Of a DNA stretch of 64,000 bases, positions 61,299-64,000 are shown one piece after another. The stretch lies in NCBI GenBank assembly GCA_035582835.1, contig JAYKAV010002766.1, forward strand, positions 61,197 to 125,196, read 5' to 3'. A program made the translations under genes and the position numbers. The stretch is from Phoebastria nigripes (Eukaryota > Chordata > Aves > Procellariiformes > Diomedeidae). Below the pieces are notes generated by a model. It worked only from the letters and a program-made list of their open reading frames with translations. It had not been told where the DNA came from and did not search any database. Every line of letters begins with the position of its first letter. The first letter of the stretch is position 1.

Positions 61299-62547
61299 CT
61301 ACAGAGGAAGGAACAGTTTTAAGAACAAAAAAGAAAGCCAAACCGCAGCACACAAATTTCAAAGCCAATTATCATTTAGAATATTGATGTTAGTACCAGA
61401 TCTGAAAAACAAAATCCACATCACTGTACTACCCAGAACAGACCATATACTGAAGGATTTTTAACCCTTGTACAATTTTTGCGGCAAGACTGCTGCTGGA
61501 GCTGCCTTCGTGGTCACTAGTAACACCGAAACTGAACCGGAATCCCTTTAAATGTCACACAGACGCAGATTATTTAAAGCTGGTTTACACATGAGTTTGC
61601 ACTCATTTCAAATACTCTAAGACTGTGCCCAAGTGTTTATTTTTTGTTTAAAAAGTGGCTTATGTCAGTTTAAGACTATTCCTAACTGGCTTAAACTAAT
61701 TAGAATTAAGCTATCCTGGGGTTTATATTCATTTAAACGTAATCTGTTTAATGTCCCATGCTCAGCTAACAGCCACGACTCAACACACAGACTCCCGAGG
61801 AGGTTTATGGAATACAGCAGCAGAGGGCAGCACACCCCACAAAATCGAAAAGTATTTCTCAGCTGTTTACAAATATTTTCAATCTCTCCATTTGAAATAC
61901 AGCAGAAAAGCACTCTGATTCCCTGACTTAAGTTTTCCCTCCAAGTACATCGAGGACAAAAGATTTGTACTAAACTATTTAAAGGTCTAATTGTGCATTC
62001 TTTATCTCTTATTGATCTCTCACCTTCCATCTACTATGTTCTCTCCACACAGAAAGGTCTTAACCCTTTAAAGAAAGCGACAGGAACTAAGCTTAACTCA
62101 GAACTCTGAATGGGAGCCCTCAATCCTAGAAAGGTCAAATAATCAAGCGTGCAGAAAGGCCTCACAGCAAACGCGTGGAAACTCAACCACTGGGGCATGA
62201 CACAAACTCTGCNTGGAATTTGGTTCTGGATGTTAAAATCATTTCTGCTTAGTTCAAGAGTTTTGAGTGGCTGTTGCATAGAGAAGTTTCAATGCCAGGG
62301 ATATTTACAAACCACACATACCCTACTAAAATTCTGATTGAACACTGTCTAATTTAAGTTCTCTTTGGAAGTGTTGAAATCTGTCTCTGACCATTAACTT
62401 TAAACCACAGGTTTAATTCATGAGACTCCCTCAAGTGTCCATCAACATGCAGCAAAATTTGTCAGTGAGACACTTCACCGTAAAGCTGCTCTGAAAAACA
62501 CAAGACAATGAAACATGTGCACAGCTATCGGCCCCCAAGTAACCTAC
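61299..62547 (-). other. CLIC4: CLIC4 intron, 1249 bp
   Basis: Bounded by GT-AG on the minus strand. AT-rich. I see no recognisable gene in it; one N is present at 62212. Confidence 0.88.
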
Positions 62548-62654
62548 CTTCATTAGCTTCTGGTCTAGAATTTTTGATAAATGCAGAAAATTTGGCAAAT
62601 ATATCCATTCCAGCAGTGTTTGATTCTGGATGCTTTGGTGAAAGTTTTAGGTAC
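62548..62654 (-). CDS. CLIC4: CLIC4 internal coding exon
   Basis: The exon is 107 nt, the expected length, too short for a long open frame but clear by homology. The acceptor tttttag precedes 62654 and the donor gtaggtt follows 62548 on the minus strand. One base completes a lysine codon, then 35 residues read [35 protein letters not shown], and one base begins the next alanine codon. This matches mammalian CLIC4 with one conservative change (AFIKN for AYIKN). The block forms the start of the helical C-terminal domain after the thioredoxin-like N-domain. The earlier exons, with the redox-active cysteine, lie to the right of 64000 or were not found. Confidence 0.95.
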
Positions 62655-64000
62655 CTAAAAAGTAGAAAGGAGTAGATCTACAGCACATTTAGGAGAATGA
62701 TGCTCATCGTATATTAACTAGCACAAAACAGCCCTTTAAAAAAAAAAAAAAAAAGATATTCTACATCATGTACATTTACCAATTTCTCCATTTTCAGATT
62801 AATGTGGAGGACTTGCTTCTGAAGTGTAGTATCATACACTTCCATTTAAGTTAAGATTTTTAAATGCAACACTTTTTTAATCACTTTTCAGAGGAATACC
62901 AAAGCATATTTCTGCTTTCTGAATCAGGCATTTGTTTCAAGCACAGAGTNTCTGAAACAGCCCAGGGTCACAAGAGCAAGCTCCCTTACTCTAGCACAGC
63001 AGTGCTGCCAAGGGGGCAGATCACAGTTCTGTAAACAAGAATATAATTAGGCATCAAACAGGTAACAAATTAAATACTCTTGTCCACTCTCTGTTCACTG
63101 GAGATTCTTTTTTTTCATTTAAATTAATATCAGCTGTCCCAGAATATCATGGACTCCAAATCTTTTAACAAAAAAGTAAAATCTTGCCACACTAAAAAGA
63201 TAAAACAGTTCAGTCTGCTAAAGGGAGTGTCTGCATTTTGCCATTGCCTGCCAGCTGAGGGAGAAGAAAGCCAACAGTTTACAGAAAGCTTGAACACATT
63301 TCTCATGCTTGTGCTGTGTAATCTAATTTTAAAAGTGTTCAGTATTTTCCATCATAATTTCCAAATACTAAATAATCAATCTCCAGGATTCATCATTATG
63401 CCTAGTATGAAGGAATTAATTTTTTAAAAAATTATTTCCAAGTTGCATTTAGTAATCACTGATTCTGTAAAATTATGAACTGTCCATCTGCTTATAGAAA
63501 GCTGGAAGGAATAAAAAAAANNCCAACATTAAATACAAATTTCACTGACATTCCTGGTAAGAACAAGAAAATGACAAACTCTTGAAGACTTAAACAACAC
63601 CTTACTTCTAGGAGAATGACTGCAAATGCAAGTCTCCAAAAGGACACCGCACAATCCCTTAAAACAGATGCCCAGTTTATTACAGAGTCAGGACTAAGTT
63701 TTGTATAGCAAGCTCATCTTCATTTACATTATTCGGACACATCATCAGAATGGCCTGCCCCAGTCATCAAAAGGAAAAGTCATTTAGTTTGAAAACTGCA
63801 GGAAGGATGACGGGACTCTACAAAGGACAATTTTAAAATAATCTTTAAAAAAAAAGTATTTTTTAATATACAGATGAGGGAGATGGAGGGAGGAAAGGTA
63901 TGACAAGCAAGAACTCCAAGCTATTTTCAATGTCTAATCTTCAGTTTATTGATGCTGAAGAACATCTTAATTAGTGCAGAAAACCCCTTTGAGAACACTC
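62655..64000 (-). other. CLIC4: CLIC4 intron, partial
   Basis: From the acceptor of the 107-nt exon to the window edge. I looked for the preceding CLIC4 exon (encoding the PPFITF and EEFLEEVLCPPK region) and did not see it, so it should lie beyond 64000. AT-rich, with an A run near 62737 and two adjacent N bases at 63521-63522. Confidence 0.8.

Noticed and set aside
62655..64000. Possible preceding CLIC4 exon (PPFITF / EEFLEEVLCPPK region)
   Set aside because: No matching sequence was found on the minus strand before the window ends.

Overview
The window is a piece of vertebrate nuclear genome. It holds the 3' end of RUNX3 on the + strand and the 3' part of CLIC4 on the - strand, arranged tail to tail. 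It has introns with GT-AG splice sites, long 3' UTRs, poly(A) runs and degenerate interspersed repeats, and no bacterial-type gene organisation. A CR1 LINE fragment and several old amniote repeat pieces, together with the RUNX3 protein sequence, point to a sauropsid (bird, crocodilian or turtle). I cannot narrow it further from sequence alone. The convergent RUNX3/CLIC4 order is the one known from human 1p36, so it is conserved synteny. RUNX1 is likewise paired with CLIC6, and RUNX2 with CLIC5. Isolated N bases are scattered through the window, so small consensus uncertainties should be expected.

Layout. 1-5326: RUNX3 intron. 5327-5491: penultimate RUNX3 coding exon. 5492-17722: final RUNX3 intron (12.2 kb), with a CR1 fragment, an 11-12 copy 33-bp minisatellite and an adjoining CpG-rich island. 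17723-18246: last RUNX3 coding exon, ending in VWRPY. 18247 to about 21330: RUNX3 3' UTR with a good AATAAA near its end. About 21.3-42 kb: GC- and CpG-rich intergenic DNA with homopolymer runs, simple repeats and a few AT-rich islands that may be conserved regulatory elements. About 42-56.5 kb: intergenic DNA becoming steadily AT-rich and CpG-poor, with a 65-bp poly(A) tract, a 76-bp direct duplication and a hAT-like MITE. About 56.5-60.157 kb: probable CLIC4 3' UTR (minus). 60158-60322, 61117-61298 and 62548-62654: the last three CLIC4 coding exons, read right to left. The rest, to 64000, is CLIC4 intron.

Only five coding exons are supported. All other long open frames are, in my reading, chance frames in GC-rich or repetitive DNA. 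RUNX3 is a Runt-family transcription factor and CLIC4 a glutathione-S-transferase-fold chloride intracellular channel protein. They are neighbours by ancient synteny and no joint pathway is implied. I found no convincing novel gene system. The points most worth a second look are the minisatellite/CpG island/CTCF-motif cluster in the last RUNX3 intron, a nested hairpin in the presumed CLIC4 3' UTR, a repeat-derived foldback at the end of the RUNX3 3' UTR, a local 76-bp duplication, and AT-rich islands that look like enhancer candidates.
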